Below are positions 8,270-17,154 of a stretch of 64,000 nucleotides of DNA, in pieces. A model generated the notes under the pieces. The model was not told the origin of the DNA. It was given only the letters and a program-made list of their open reading frames with translations, and made no database searches. A program made the translations under genes and the position numbers. Each line of letters starts with the position of its first letter. Positions within the stretch are counted from its first letter, which is position 1. The DNA is from an uncultured Lachnospiraceae bacterium (lineage in GTDB: Bacteria > Bacillota > Clostridia > Lachnospirales > Lachnospiraceae): contig CAMWXE010000006.1 of the NCBI GenBank assembly GCA_947178145.1, positions 1 to 64,000 of the forward strand, read 5' to 3'.

Positions 8270-9493
8270 TTACGAACGGTAGTCCGCGTTAATCTTCACA
8301 TAGTCATACGTCAGATCGCAGCCCCATGCAGTCGCAGTCTCTGAACCCATCTTCATGTCTACAAGCACGGTAACCTCCGGCTCCGACAATATTTTCGTGG
8401 CTTCCTCCTCACTGTAGTCAGCCGCCACGCCGTCCTTATAAATCAGCATTTTCCCTGCCCTGCTCTCAAAGAAAAGCTCCACCTTCTCCGGATCAAACTT
8501 CACGCCAGAGTAACCGAGCGCGCACAAAAACCTGCCGAAATTCGCGTCATGACCGTAGATAGCCGCCTTGCACAGACTTGAACCGATCACCGACTTTGCC
8601 AGCGTCCGCGCCTCCTGCTTTGTCGCCGCGTTGATGACCGTCGTCTCAAACAGCGCTGTCGCGCCCTCGCCGTCCCCTGCCATCTTTCTCGCCAGATATG
8701 TGTTGACAAAGTTGAGCGCCTCACAGAATTTGTCATACGCCTCGCCCTTTTCTGTGATTTCATCGTTTCCCGCCAGACCGTTTGCGAGCACGAGACAGGT
8801 ATCGTTTGTCGACGTATCGCCGTCGACGGATATCATATTGTAAGAGTCAAGAATGCTGCCGCGCAGCGCCTCCTGCAAAAGTTCCTTGCGGATCGCCGCA
8901 TCGGTCGTGATGTAGGCAAGCATTGTGCACATATTCGGGTGAATCATTCCAGAGCCCTTGCTCATACCGCCGATTGTAACCGTCTTGCCGCCAAGTTCTA
9001 TCGTGACCGCAATCTCTTTGTTGACCGTATCAGTCGTCATAATCGCCTTGGAAGCCGTCGTTCCTGCCTCTATCGAGCCATCTTTTACTGCTGCAAGCGT
9101 TCTGATGCCCTCGTTGATGCGTTCTATCGGAAGCTGCATACCGATTACGCCGGTTGAACCCACCAGCACGGAATTCTCAGGAATATCCAACAGTCCTGAT
9201 GCTGTCTGCGCCTCCTCGCGGCAGTAATCCATGCCCTGCTTTCCCGTACAGGCATTCGCAATTCCTGCATTCACGATAACCGCCTGCGCGTAAGGACTGT
9301 TATCCACAACATCCATATCCCACATGACCGGCGCTGCCTTCACCACATTCGTCGTAAAGGTCCCGGCCACTCTGCACGGCGCGCTGCTGTAGATCAGCGC
9401 CATGTCCATCCTGTCCTTATATTTAATATTTGCCGCCGTGCCCGCCGCCTCAAAACCTTTTGCCGCGGTCACACCGCCCTGTATCTGTTCCAT
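8270..9493 (-). CDS. argJ: Glutamate N-acetyltransferase (ornithine acetyltransferase)
   Basis: ArgJ transfers the acetyl group from N-acetylornithine to glutamate, recycling it. It is made as a precursor that cuts itself before a threonine, which becomes the nucleophile. The 407-residue protein shows the cleavage motif around Thr190 (MCTMLAYITTDA), the N-terminal GGVTAAKGF and FTTN region, and the C-terminal end DLTYDYVKINADYRS typical of the family. Some members also use acetyl-CoA; this cannot be judged here. It is first of argJ-argB-argD. No argC lies in front of it; the next gene upstream is an unrelated zinc-ribbon protein. Confidence 0.93.
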   Translation of the reverse strand: MEQIQGGVTAAKGFEAAGTAANIKYKDRMDMALIYSSAPCRVAGTFTTNVVKAAPVMWDMDVVDNSPYAQAVIVNAGIANACTGKQGMDYCREEAQTASGLLDIPENSVLVGSTGVIGMQLPIERINEGIRTLAAVKDGSIEAGTTASKAIMTTDTVNKEIAVTIELGGKTVTIGGMSKGSGMIHPNMCTMLAYITTDAAIRKELLQEALRGSILDSYNMISVDGDTSTNDTCLVLANGLAGNDEITEKGEAYDKFCEALNFVNTYLARKMAGDGEGATALFETTVINAATKQEARTLAKSVIGSSLCKAAIYGHDANFGRFLCALGYSGVKFDPEKVELFFESRAGKMLIYKDGVAADYSEEEATKILSEPEVTVLVDMKMGSETATAWGCDLTYDYVKINADYRS

Positions 9494-9530
9494 TTTCTAC
9501 TCCTCCTATACCCAAACCTTCTATTCCCAT

Positions 9531-9986
9531 TCAAATCCGTGAATAAATAACCTTAATACGCATCCCCAGCAGCCGCTCGACTGCCTCTATATGATGCTGT
9601 TCCAATTGATTTCGCGGGTTTAACACAATCAATTCGGTGCAGGCAAAACCACACGGATAATCGTACTTTAACTCATTGAGTGATGCCCGCCTGCCGCAGC
9701 ACGGCAGCTGCTTTTCGTCAAGTTCAGCAAAAAGCCCATTCTCCCCTGCTGCCGCGTCCATCGCATCTTTCCACCAATCCAAAAGGTCGCCGCCGCAGAA
9801 CGGACATGCAATCTCCTGAAGGTAACCGCCGCTGTCGACAAATGCAGGCGCTTCATGCATCTCAATCTCCACCGACATTGCCACCATGCTGCACTCCTCC
9901 AGATAGTCCCGAGCCTTTTCTGCCGCCTGCATATCCACATGGCAGTACGGATTATCTGGTATGATTTTCACATAATAATTTGACAT
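9531..9986 (-). CDS. Uncharacterised protein with two Cys-pair motifs
   Basis: I do not recognise a named function. The 151-residue protein has CPFCGG at about residues 62-67 and LPCCGRR at about 94-100, which together could bind one zinc ion, and a DWWKDAMD segment between. The start is supported by a GGGGAGGAG stretch just upstream. The C-terminal half (YPCGFACTELIVLNP) looks like a compact alpha/beta fold. Proteins of this size and make-up are often found near toxin-immunity or stress genes in Firmicutes, but nothing here proves that. It is 37 bases before argJ and may share its transcript. Confidence 0.6.
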   Translation of the reverse strand: MSNYYVKIIPDNPYCHVDMQAAEKARDYLEECSMVAMSVEIEMHEAPAFVDSGGYLQEIACPFCGGDLLDWWKDAMDAAAGENGLFAELDEKQLPCCGRRASLNELKYDYPCGFACTELIVLNPRNQLEQHHIEAVERLLGMRIKVIYSRI

Positions 9987-10084
9987 TTCTCCTCCCCTGC
10001 CCGTTCTTTCAAAATCCTTTCCGGGCTTTCAGGAAATGATACTGCACGGTTGTATTTACACCGTCTCTTCCAAAAAAGCATCTA

Positions 10085-10528
10085 TTACCTGTTAAACGCC
10101 TCAATATTTTCACTGTTGAGCACGAAATCGTAATAATTCAAATCCTCGCGCTGTTTCCACCCGACACTATGCCAGAACGCATTTCCGATGTCATTTTGGG
10201 TAAATGCGATCAGGCTCACCTTGTTGATCTTCTCCTTTTTCAACGCATCCATACAGAAGACGACCATCTCCTTGCCGATGCCGCGCCTGCGGTACTCCGG
10301 GTTCACGCACACATGATACAGACAGCCGCGTCTGCCGTCATGCCCGCAGAGAATCGCCCCCACCACCTTTTGGTCCTCCACTGCCACCACGCTTGTCGTC
10401 GGATTGCGCCTCAGAAAGCGCTCCACGCCCTCCCTCGAATCGTCAATGCTTCTGATGGCAAACCCTTTGATCGTCATCCACAGCGCCCGCACCTGATCAT
10501 AATCCCCGACTGTCATCAACCTTACCAT
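10085..10528 (-). CDS. GNAT-family N-acetyltransferase
   Basis: The 147-residue protein begins MVRLMTVGDYDQVRALW, a common GNAT opening, and carries the acetyl-CoA binding loop YRRRGIGKEMV around residues 82-92, then LIAFTQNDIGNAFWHSVGWKQ, the usual C-terminal half with the conserved N-x-x-x-x-F-W pattern. The start ATG at 10528 has AAAGGGTGG upstream; the longer frame from 10621 is AT-rich and lacks a site. Substrate unknown: similar proteins acetylate small amines, peptides or aminoglycosides. It stands alone. Confidence 0.8.
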   Translation of the reverse strand: MVRLMTVGDYDQVRALWMTIKGFAIRSIDDSREGVERFLRRNPTTSVVAVEDQKVVGAILCGHDGRRGCLYHVCVNPEYRRRGIGKEMVVFCMDALKKEKINKVSLIAFTQNDIGNAFWHSVGWKQREDLNYYDFVLNSENIEAFNR

Positions 10529-10665
10529 ACTGAATCTGCCACCCTTTCTATAAATACATCCTGTAAACAGTACTTTTCCATAATAGTTGATTGTAAAAAG
10601 AAATACAACTATTTTCATCAAAATATTCTAAATTTCAAATCTCTCCACATTTCATGGAGCAGTGG

Positions 10666-11040
10666 CTAATCCCCAACCGCCTCAACATAAAGAATCGTTC
10701 CAGCCTCATTGATATGGACAACCGTACACATTTTCTTTGTCATGATAATATCCGACTGAAACGCAAAATTCGCGTTCTCTGCAGATTTCCATTTCTGCCC
10801 TTTCACCTCATCGGGCTCATAGTACAATTCGATGTCGCCGCATTCGCTTTGCACTGCCATTTCCTGCAGTTCGCCGCTGATGTCATGGTCATAAAAAGCA
10901 AAGATATAGAGCCTGACCATCGACGGTCCAAGCCCTCCCGACGTTACGCTGCACCACTGTATCTCTGATGTCTCCGGCAAATCTGGAAAATGGTTGTAAA
11001 TTCCTGCCCATGACATTTCACGCGCAAAACAAATCAACAT
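10666..11040 (-). CDS. Hypothetical protein, 124 residues
   Basis: Not recognised. The frame reads as a plausible soluble protein with regular hydrophobic spacing (VRLYIFAFYDHDISGE, IMTKKMCTVVHINEAGTILYV), but neither ATG 11040 nor the internal ATG at about 11016 has a good ribosome binding site, so the true start is unsure or the gene is decaying. It is separated from its neighbours by more than 90 bases on both sides. Confidence 0.45.
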   Translation of the reverse strand: MLICFAREMSWAGIYNHFPDLPETSEIQWCSVTSGGLGPSMVRLYIFAFYDHDISGELQEMAVQSECGDIELYYEPDEVKGQKWKSAENANFAFQSDIIMTKKMCTVVHINEAGTILYVEAVGD

Positions 11041-11132
11041 CTATCAAAACATCTGCAAGGAAAGTATATCATAACCATGCTGTTGCATTCAATAAAAACA
11101 CTTGCTTCCTGCCAAAAATTGCTTATTTCATT

Positions 11133-12314
11133 TTACTGCATCCCCTTCTCCGAAATTTTCCCAGAAAGCGTGACAATAAAAATCGTACTCTCATTCGCGC
11201 TTGCCGCTGTGATCGTTCCCTCGTGCAGCTCCACAATCTCCTTTGCGATAGCAAGTCCAAGTCCTGCACCGCCTGTCACTGATGAGCGCGCCGCGTCAGC
11301 CCTGTAAAACTGTTCAAAGATATGTTCCAGCTTGTCCGGCGGTATGGTTTTTCCATGGTTCTTGATCATAATCTTTGCCACATCCTCCTCCACCTGTGCA
11401 AATAAAACGATCTCTGTCCCAGCATCACTGTAATTGACGGCATTTCGAATCAGGTTGTCAAACGCCCTCACAAGCTTATCTGCATCCCCCACAATCTCAA
11501 TATCCGGCGCTATCTCCAGCTGCCATACCAATTCCCGTTCCGCCAGAATCGGATCAAATTCACTGGCCAGCTGTTCCAGCATGCGGCTCAGATAGATTCG
11601 TTCTTTATCCAGAGTCAATGTGGTCAGATTAAAGCGCGTAATGTCGAAAAACTCGTTGATCAGCTCCTCCAGGCGCTCTGCTTTCTCGAGTGCTATGTTC
11701 GTGTAGCGGCCGCGAAGCTCCTGCGAGATCTGCGGCTCGTCCCGAAGCAGCGTGAGATATCCAATAACGCTGGTCAGCGGTGTCTTGAGGTCGTGCGCCA
11801 GATACACAATCAGATCATTTTTGCGCTGTTCGGCGAGCTGCGCGTCACTTTTGCGCTTCTCCAATGTATGTTTAATGGAATTAATCTTCCGCTCTGTCGT
11901 GGCAAGCTCCTGTGACAGTATGACATCACCCGCATTTTCTGTGACAAGTGCATCGATGCCCCGGTTAATTTCAATGAAATATTTGATAAAACTGTTTAGA
12001 TAAACCATCTGTGCGATGATAAATACGAACACGACACCGCCCAGAAAATACCAGTCCAGATAATTCCGTATCACTTGCCTGTACGTCCAAAGCGCCCTGT
12101 CATATGCGTCTATATAACCTGCAAAGATAAAATCGCACATAAAGTTTACCACAAAGTTGGCAAACCGTCCGCGAAAGATAAAATTATATAGTGCAACAAC
12201 TACGACAATCGCTATGACCGCCGTGGCAATCGTGATCAGCAGCAGCTTCGTCTTTAAATGCCGGAAACCACTGTCCTGTCTTTTTCTTAGTTTCCAATGG
12301 ACTCGCTTACTCAA
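11133..12314 (-). CDS. VanS-like sensor histidine kinase
   Basis: Inner-membrane sensor kinase of 393 residues. It probably starts at the TTG at 12314, which overlaps the end of the upstream regulator gene and has GGGGAGTGGGG ahead of it. Two membrane segments lie at about residues 23-45 and 88-110. A linker follows, then LEKRKSDAQLAEQRKND, then the H-box YLAHDLKTPLTS with His174, and the ATP-binding N box, G boxes and GGAGLGLAIAKEI. From the H-box on it is closely similar to VanS of vancomycin-resistance clusters. VanS-type kinases respond to cell-wall-active conditions and pass phosphate to VanR. No vanH, vanA/B-type ligase or vanX gene is present in this window, so it is an orphan relative and its stimulus is unknown. 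Confidence 0.88.
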   Translation of the reverse strand: MSKRVHWKLRKRQDSGFRHLKTKLLLITIATAVIAIVVVVALYNFIFRGRFANFVVNFMCDFIFAGYIDAYDRALWTYRQVIRNYLDWYFLGGVVFVFIIAQMVYLNSFIKYFIEINRGIDALVTENAGDVILSQELATTERKINSIKHTLEKRKSDAQLAEQRKNDLIVYLAHDLKTPLTSVIGYLTLLRDEPQISQELRGRYTNIALEKAERLEELINEFFDITRFNLTTLTLDKERIYLSRMLEQLASEFDPILAERELVWQLEIAPDIEIVGDADKLVRAFDNLIRNAVNYSDAGTEIVLFAQVEEDVAKIMIKNHGKTIPPDKLEHIFEQFYRADAARSSVTGGAGLGLAIAKEIVELHEGTITAASANESTIFIVTLSGKISEKGMQ

Positions 12315-13014
12315 TCGTATACCCCACTCCCCAGATCGTCTTAATATATTTCGGACGCCTCGCCGGCTCACTCATTTTTTCACGGAGTCTTGCAATGTGC
12401 GTCATAACAGTATTGTTGTTGTCGAGATACTTTTCTCCCCATACTGACTCAAAGAGCTCCTCCGACGAGACAACACTTCCACGCCTGCTGCACAGATACC
12501 ACAAAATATCAAATTCTGTCGGCGTCAATACCAGATTCTTTCCATTCAAAAGACATTTGTGATTGTCCTTCGATATATGCAGTCCCATGATATTCATCTC
12601 CGTCTGCTCTGCAGCGCCCTCCCTCAAATTTTCTTTCCCGACATTATATTTGGTGTATCTTCTAAGCTGCGTCTTCACCCGCGCCAAAACCTCCAGCGGG
12701 TTGAATGGTTTCGTGATATAGTCATCCGCACCGATTGTCAGTCCCATAATCTTATCCCCGTCCTCAACCTTTGCGGTGAGCATAATCACCGGATAAAAAA
12801 ATTTTTCGCGAATTTTCTGACAAATGTGAAAACCATCGATGTCAGGCAGCATGATATCCAAAACTGCCAGGTCCAGCTCTATTTTCCCGATACAGTCCAG
12901 CGCCTCTGTACCATTGTAGCATTTGTATACCGTATACCCATCATTTTTCAGATAAACCTCTATCAAATCAGCAATTTCCTTTTCATCATCAACTACCAGA
13001 ATTTTTTCACTCAT
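12307..13014 (-). CDS. VanR-like response regulator (OmpR family)
   Basis: The 235-residue protein has an N-terminal receiver domain (acidic pocket VVDDE at 8-12, phosphorylated Asp53 in VLDIMLPD, and the switch lysine in DDYITKPF near 100) and a C-terminal winged-helix DNA-binding domain (LTPTEFDILWYLCSRRGSVV to IKTIWGVGYTIE). It is the partner of the overlapping kinase gene. The sequence is close to VanR. It faces the HtrA protease gene across 246 bases, so it may control itself and that protease; that is inference from position. Confidence 0.9.
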   Translation of the reverse strand: MSEKILVVDDEKEIADLIEVYLKNDGYTVYKCYNGTEALDCIGKIELDLAVLDIMLPDIDGFHICQKIREKFFYPVIMLTAKVEDGDKIMGLTIGADDYITKPFNPLEVLARVKTQLRRYTKYNVGKENLREGAAEQTEMNIMGLHISKDNHKCLLNGKNLVLTPTEFDILWYLCSRRGSVVSSEELFESVWGEKYLDNNNTVMTHIARLREKMSEPARRPKYIKTIWGVGYTIE

Positions 13015-13164
13015 CTATCTCATAATGCCTCACTTCCCGTAGAAACTATGAATCGTAACCCGATTCAGTACGTTCCCATTTACAATCAGTTTACTACTGA
13101 CTTACCGCAATTTCAAGGAGATGTTCTTTTATGAATTCACAGATTTATCACATTTAGATAACAA

Positions 13165-13194
13165 TTGAAACACAATTTGGATTTATATTATAAC
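13165..13194 (+). promoter_or_regulatory. Probable promoter of the HtrA gene
   Basis: TTGAAA (13165-13170) and TATAAC (13189-13194) are 18 bases apart, leaving a 5' leader of about 60 bases before the HtrA start. The rest of 13015-13260 shows no further element I can name. Confidence 0.45.
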
Positions 13195-13260
13195 CATAGC
13201 AACGATAAAAACAGTTTACAAATTTTAATAAATGTAATTTATTGAAAGGAGATTTTCACT

Positions 13261-14784
13261 ATGTACGAAAACAACAACAACTATTCGCAGCCGTCAAACA
13301 ATCCTGTAAATTCCAACAATGGATATCAAGAATACTATTATTCCAGTACTCCAAACGGAAACTACAATCAGACGATAAATGCCACACCGATTCCGCCATC
13401 AGGCAAATCCAGAAAAAAGAACGGCTTTGGCAAAAAGGCCGTCTCGGTTGTCTGTCTCGGTCTGGTGTTTGGCGTAACTGCCGGTGCCGCCTTCAGCGTG
13501 CCCGCCACTCTTGCGACAAGGGAGCTCCAGTCGACCAAGCTTGAGATTCAGCAGATGCAGGAAGCCCTAAATAGCAGTACCGCGGCCGGCAAGACATCCC
13601 TCTCAACAACAACGGATTCCCTGACTGCCTCCAATGCACTCTTCAATAACAATGCTCCGTCAAATGTATCCGCCATCGCAGAAAACTGCCTGCCCAGTGT
13701 TGTCTCGATCACAAACAAGGGCGTGACAGAAGTTCGAACTATGTTTGGGACCTATCAACAGGATACCGAGAGCAGTGGTTCTGGTATCATTATTGGCGAA
13801 AACGATACAGAACTTCTGATTGTCACAAACTATCATGTCGTGTCAGGAAGCAATGAGCTCAGCGTCGTGTTCAGTTATGACGAGGACAGTGATGATCCTT
13901 CCCTCGTAAGTGCAAGAGTGAAGGGCTATGAATCAGACAAAGACCTCGCTGTCATCTCGGTCTCCCTCGACGATATCACAGATGAAATGCGCTCAAAGAT
14001 TAAAGTTGCCACAATTGGGGACTCCTCTAATCTTGTACTTGGACAAGAAGTTGTGGCCATCGGTAACGCGCTCGGCTATGGTCAGTCTGTGACTACCGGT
14101 ATCATTAGCGCACTGGGACGCGAGGTTACGGTGTCTGATGAAAACGGCGGCAGCATTACAAACAAGCTGATTCAGACGGATGCGGCCATCAATCCAGGCA
14201 ACTCAGGCGGTGCCCTTCTAAACATGAACGGTGAATTGATTGGCATCAACTCTGTAAAAGTTGCCTCAAGCTCTGTCGAGGGCATGGGGTACGCGATTCC
14301 GATCTCAGATGTACAGTCTATTATCGAGGAGCTTATGTTGAAAGAGACAAGAGATGTCGTGTCAGAGGACAAACGGGGTTATCTGGGGATCAATCCTATC
14401 GACGTGACAAATGATATTTATGAAACTTACGGTATGCCAGTTGGTATCTATGTCAATATTGTATATGAAAATTCACCGGCCGAAGCCGCTGGTCTTGTGA
14501 AGGGCAATATCATCACAAAATTTGATGGTCAGACAGTAAAAACAAGAGAGCAGCTCATCTCACTACTCACCTATTACAGTGCTGGTGAGACGGTTGAGCT
14601 CGTCGCAATGGTACAGAGCTCCAATGGATATGTGGAAAAAACATTCCAGATTACACTTGGCACAAATGATATTTTCGGTGATGACGCCGAGAGCACACAG
14701 TCCTCGCCAAAGCAGCAAAAGTCCGATGACAATATTGATGAATTCTTTAGCAACCCTTTTGGTTCCTTCTGGTCAATCCCATAA
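13261..14784 (+). CDS. HtrA/DegP-type serine protease with PDZ domain
   Basis: Membrane-anchored protein quality-control protease of 507 residues. The first 50 residues are Asn/Tyr/Gln-rich and cytoplasmic, and one membrane span lies at about 58-82. A Ser/Thr-rich linker follows, then the trypsin-like domain with catalytic His192 (TNYHVVSG), Asp228 (KDLAVISV) and Ser315 (GNSGGALL). A PDZ domain lies at about 375-475 (GYLGINPIDVT to ELVAMVQSSNG). The start at 13261 follows AAAGGAGA. Such proteases degrade or refold damaged exported proteins under envelope stress. The divergent VanRS-like pair, a wall-stress type sensor, is a plausible regulator. It ends in a strong terminator. Confidence 0.93.
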   Translation: MYENNNNYSQPSNNPVNSNNGYQEYYYSSTPNGNYNQTINATPIPPSGKSRKKNGFGKKAVSVVCLGLVFGVTAGAAFSVPATLATRELQSTKLEIQQMQEALNSSTAAGKTSLSTTTDSLTASNALFNNNAPSNVSAIAENCLPSVVSITNKGVTEVRTMFGTYQQDTESSGSGIIIGENDTELLIVTNYHVVSGSNELSVVFSYDEDSDDPSLVSARVKGYESDKDLAVISVSLDDITDEMRSKIKVATIGDSSNLVLGQEVVAIGNALGYGQSVTTGIISALGREVTVSDENGGSITNKLIQTDAAINPGNSGGALLNMNGELIGINSVKVASSSVEGMGYAIPISDVQSIIEELMLKETRDVVSEDKRGYLGINPIDVTNDIYETYGMPVGIYVNIVYENSPAEAAGLVKGNIITKFDGQTVKTREQLISLLTYYSAGETVELVAMVQSSNGYVEKTFQITLGTNDIFGDDAESTQSSPKQQKSDDNIDEFFSNPFGSFWSIP

Positions 14785-14807
14785 TCGATCAGTTACCTCT
14801 CAATAAA

Positions 14808-14835
14808 AATGCAAGCCTTGCGGCTTGCATTTTTT
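14808..14835. terminator. Bidirectional rho-independent terminator
   Basis: A perfect 10-bp stem AATGCAAGCC / GGCTTGCATT with a 4-base loop is followed by T5 on the plus strand and has A's before it that give a T tract on the minus strand. It serves the convergent HtrA and PfkB-family genes. Confidence 0.9.
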
Positions 14836-15919
14836 ACAATTCTATCTTTGCTCTCTCCGAGACTGCCGGAACACACAGCTGCGGATTAATATTTTCCTCC
14901 ACTTCCATGGTAATGCCTGCAGCAGCCTGTCCCACCTTTGCCATTTGCCGAATACTCATATGCTTCATAAATCCAAGTGCCACACCCGCCATAAAAGCAT
15001 CCGCCACCCCATTCGCGCTGACCTGCCCTGCCGTATTGCTTTTATTCTGCATAAACTGCTCATCGTAGCAGGCACAATATACACCTTTTTCTGTGAGGAC
15101 AAATACATTTTTCACTCCTTTTTCCATAATGATGTCCACAGCCCGCTCTAAAGTATCCTTGTCCTGAATGCGGATACCGCTCAGCACTTCCGCCTCCGAC
15201 TTGCTGCAGACCACAAGGGTGATTTTGTCGAGAACTTCCATAAGTTTGCCTGCACTTTGCGCGGATACAGGAGCTGCAAACAGAGGAGCCTTGCACTTTC
15301 CGCACACAAGCGCAATCGTCTCCTCTGGTATATTGGTATCAAGAATAACCATTCGCGCTTTATTCAGCAGTTCCATCCTGGATGCCATAAAATTCACTGT
15401 GAGATTATCATAAATCCTCCTGTCGGATACTGCAAGTCTTCTGTTTCCTTTCTCGTCAGTGATATACAAATATATGGCTGTATCTGCCCGCACGGTCTTG
15501 AGCGAATTGGAGATATCTATCCCCAATTCCTCACAGTTTTCAATAATTTTGCGCGCATAGTCATCATCGCCGATTGCCGTAATCAACTTTGATCCGATGC
15601 CGAGAAGTCTGAGATTGTGGGCTATATTCCTCCCTGTACCTCCAAGGGATCGAATGGCTCTTCCTGCACTGGACTCCCCCTCCACCAGCGTCTCTTCCGG
15701 TGCTCCTCCAATATCAATGCCTGCACTTCCGATAACAGCACAGTAGTCAGGCCCGCTTGTCACATATCCCTTTCCCAGGATGTATCCTTTTTTCATCAGG
15801 TTCGAAATATGTACTGCAGCCGAAGAGCGTGCAATTCCTGCTTTTGCTGCAAGCTCCTCCTGCGAAATCATCGGATTTTCCATAATCCATTGAAATATCT
15901 GTGCCTCTCTATTTGTCAT
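14834..15919 (-). CDS. PfkB-family carbohydrate/nucleoside kinase with N-terminal winged helix
   Basis: The 361-residue protein starts with a winged-helix DNA-binding domain (MTNREAQIFQWIMENP to MKKGYILGKGY, residues 1-55), followed by a ribokinase-type kinase domain: GSAGIDIGG, then SLGGTGRNIAHNL (substrate and fold motif), and the C-terminal motif ANGVADAFMAG with the catalytic Asp. The usual motif is GAGD; here it reads GVAD, so the anion hole is altered. The HTH-kinase fusion resembles pseudouridine-kinase-like members (PsuK/YeiC), but the substrate is unproven. The start follows AAGGGAG. It is divergent from the carbamate-kinase-like gene. Confidence 0.82.
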   Translation of the reverse strand: MTNREAQIFQWIMENPMISQEELAAKAGIARSSAAVHISNLMKKGYILGKGYVTSGPDYCAVIGSAGIDIGGAPEETLVEGESSAGRAIRSLGGTGRNIAHNLRLLGIGSKLITAIGDDDYARKIIENCEELGIDISNSLKTVRADTAIYLYITDEKGNRRLAVSDRRIYDNLTVNFMASRMELLNKARMVILDTNIPEETIALVCGKCKAPLFAAPVSAQSAGKLMEVLDKITLVVCSKSEAEVLSGIRIQDKDTLERAVDIIMEKGVKNVFVLTEKGVYCACYDEQFMQNKSNTAGQVSANGVADAFMAGVALGFMKHMSIRQMAKVGQAAAGITMEVEENINPQLCVPAVSERAKIEL

Positions 15920-16102
15920 AAATACTCCCTTCTATATCTCACTATGAACGTTTTTCGCTTTCATAGATGCCATACCCATTCACAAATTACTGAACTGGAA
16001 ACATTACCCTATTTTTTATGATAACATCCCATAAAAATACTGTCAACGTATTAAGTTACGTTTAAAAATCATTTCTATAAGCTAATTTTTAACTACTTTA
16101 TG

Positions 16103-16131
16103 TGTACAACGGAACAGTAATTTGATATACT
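16103..16131 (+). promoter_or_regulatory. Promoter of the carbamate-kinase-like gene
   Basis: TGTACA (16103-16108) and TATACT (16126-16131) with exactly 17 bases between, about 50 bases ahead of the start codon. Confidence 0.6.
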
Positions 16132-16182
16132 GAATATATCGATTTCAATTGATTAATGAGATTTATTCAGGAGGATTCCCAT

Positions 16183-17115
16183 ATGAGCAAGAAAAAAGTT
16201 GTTGTTGCACTGGGTCATGATGCACTTGGTTCCACTACTCTGGCACAGCTTGACGCTGTCAAAAAGACTGCAAAAGCACTCGCCGATTTGGTCGAGGCCG
16301 ATTATCAGCTTACCATCACACACAGCAACGGCCACCAGGTCAGCATGATTCATAAGGCCATGACGGAGCTGCACCGTGTCTATACCGACTACACACCGGC
16401 ACCGATGTGCGTGTGTTCTGCGATGAGTCAGGGGTACGTGGGTTATGATATTCAAAATTCACTGAAGTCTGAGCTCCTCAGCCGTGGCATCTCCAAACCA
16501 GTCAGCACAATACTGACCCAGGTGACAGTCGATCCCTATGATGAGGCATTTTATGATCCTAAGAAAGCTATCGGACGCTATATGTCAAAGGAAGATGCAG
16601 ACACAGAAGTAAATAAAGGAAATTATGTCATGGAAACTGCTGATGGTTACCGCCGGATTGTTGCTGCTCCCCAGCCGATTGACATCGTGGAAATTGAGGC
16701 CATCAAAGTACTCTCCGATGCCGATCAGGTTGTCATCGCCTGCGGCGGCGGGGGTATTCCAGTCATCGAACAGCAGCATGTGCTGAAAGGCGCTTCCGCA
16801 GTCATCGAGAAGGACTGCATCGCCGGAAAGCTTGCCTCCGACCTTAGGGCTGACGAGCTCCTGATACTCACCAGCGTAGACTATGTATATTTGAATTTCG
16901 GGAAAGACGATCAAGAACCATTAAGGAACTTGACGATCACAGATGCCAAGCGCTATCTTGCGGAAGGCCAGTTTGGTGAGACCGATATGCTGCCCAAAAT
17001 TGTCGCTGCGATATCCTATCTTGAGGCAGTCCCCCACGGTAGAGCTGTGATTACTTCCCTCAATAGAACAGCCGACGCCATCAACGCAAAAATCGGCACT
17101 GTCATTACAGCATAA
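16183..17115 (+). CDS. Carbamate-kinase-like protein, divergent active-site loops
   Basis: Amino-acid-kinase-fold protein of 310 residues that follows the carbamate kinase (ArcC) pattern over its full length: VVVALGHDALG at the start, an ACGGGGIPVI segment and an ADELLILTSVDYVYLNFGK segment. Carbamate kinase makes ATP from carbamoyl phosphate and ADP. Two loops differ from the classic enzyme: GGNAL is GHDAL, and the HGNGPQVG loop reads HSNGHQVS. These loops bind phosphate and carbamate, so the activity or substrate may have changed. The start ATG 16183 has AGGAGG 7 bases ahead. No arginine deiminase or carbamoyltransferase gene adjoins it. Confidence 0.78.
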   Translation: MSKKKVVVALGHDALGSTTLAQLDAVKKTAKALADLVEADYQLTITHSNGHQVSMIHKAMTELHRVYTDYTPAPMCVCSAMSQGYVGYDIQNSLKSELLSRGISKPVSTILTQVTVDPYDEAFYDPKKAIGRYMSKEDADTEVNKGNYVMETADGYRRIVAAPQPIDIVEIEAIKVLSDADQVVIACGGGGIPVIEQQHVLKGASAVIEKDCIAGKLASDLRADELLILTSVDYVYLNFGKDDQEPLRNLTITDAKRYLAEGQFGETDMLPKIVAAISYLEAVPHGRAVITSLNRTADAINAKIGTVITA

Positions 17116-17154
17116 CGATAACGATAACAATCTCAGGCAGTGGACAGGCAACAC

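Noticed and set aside
11133-13014. Glycopeptide resistance cluster
   Set aside because: Only VanR/VanS-like regulators are present; no vanH, ligase or vanX gene is in the window.
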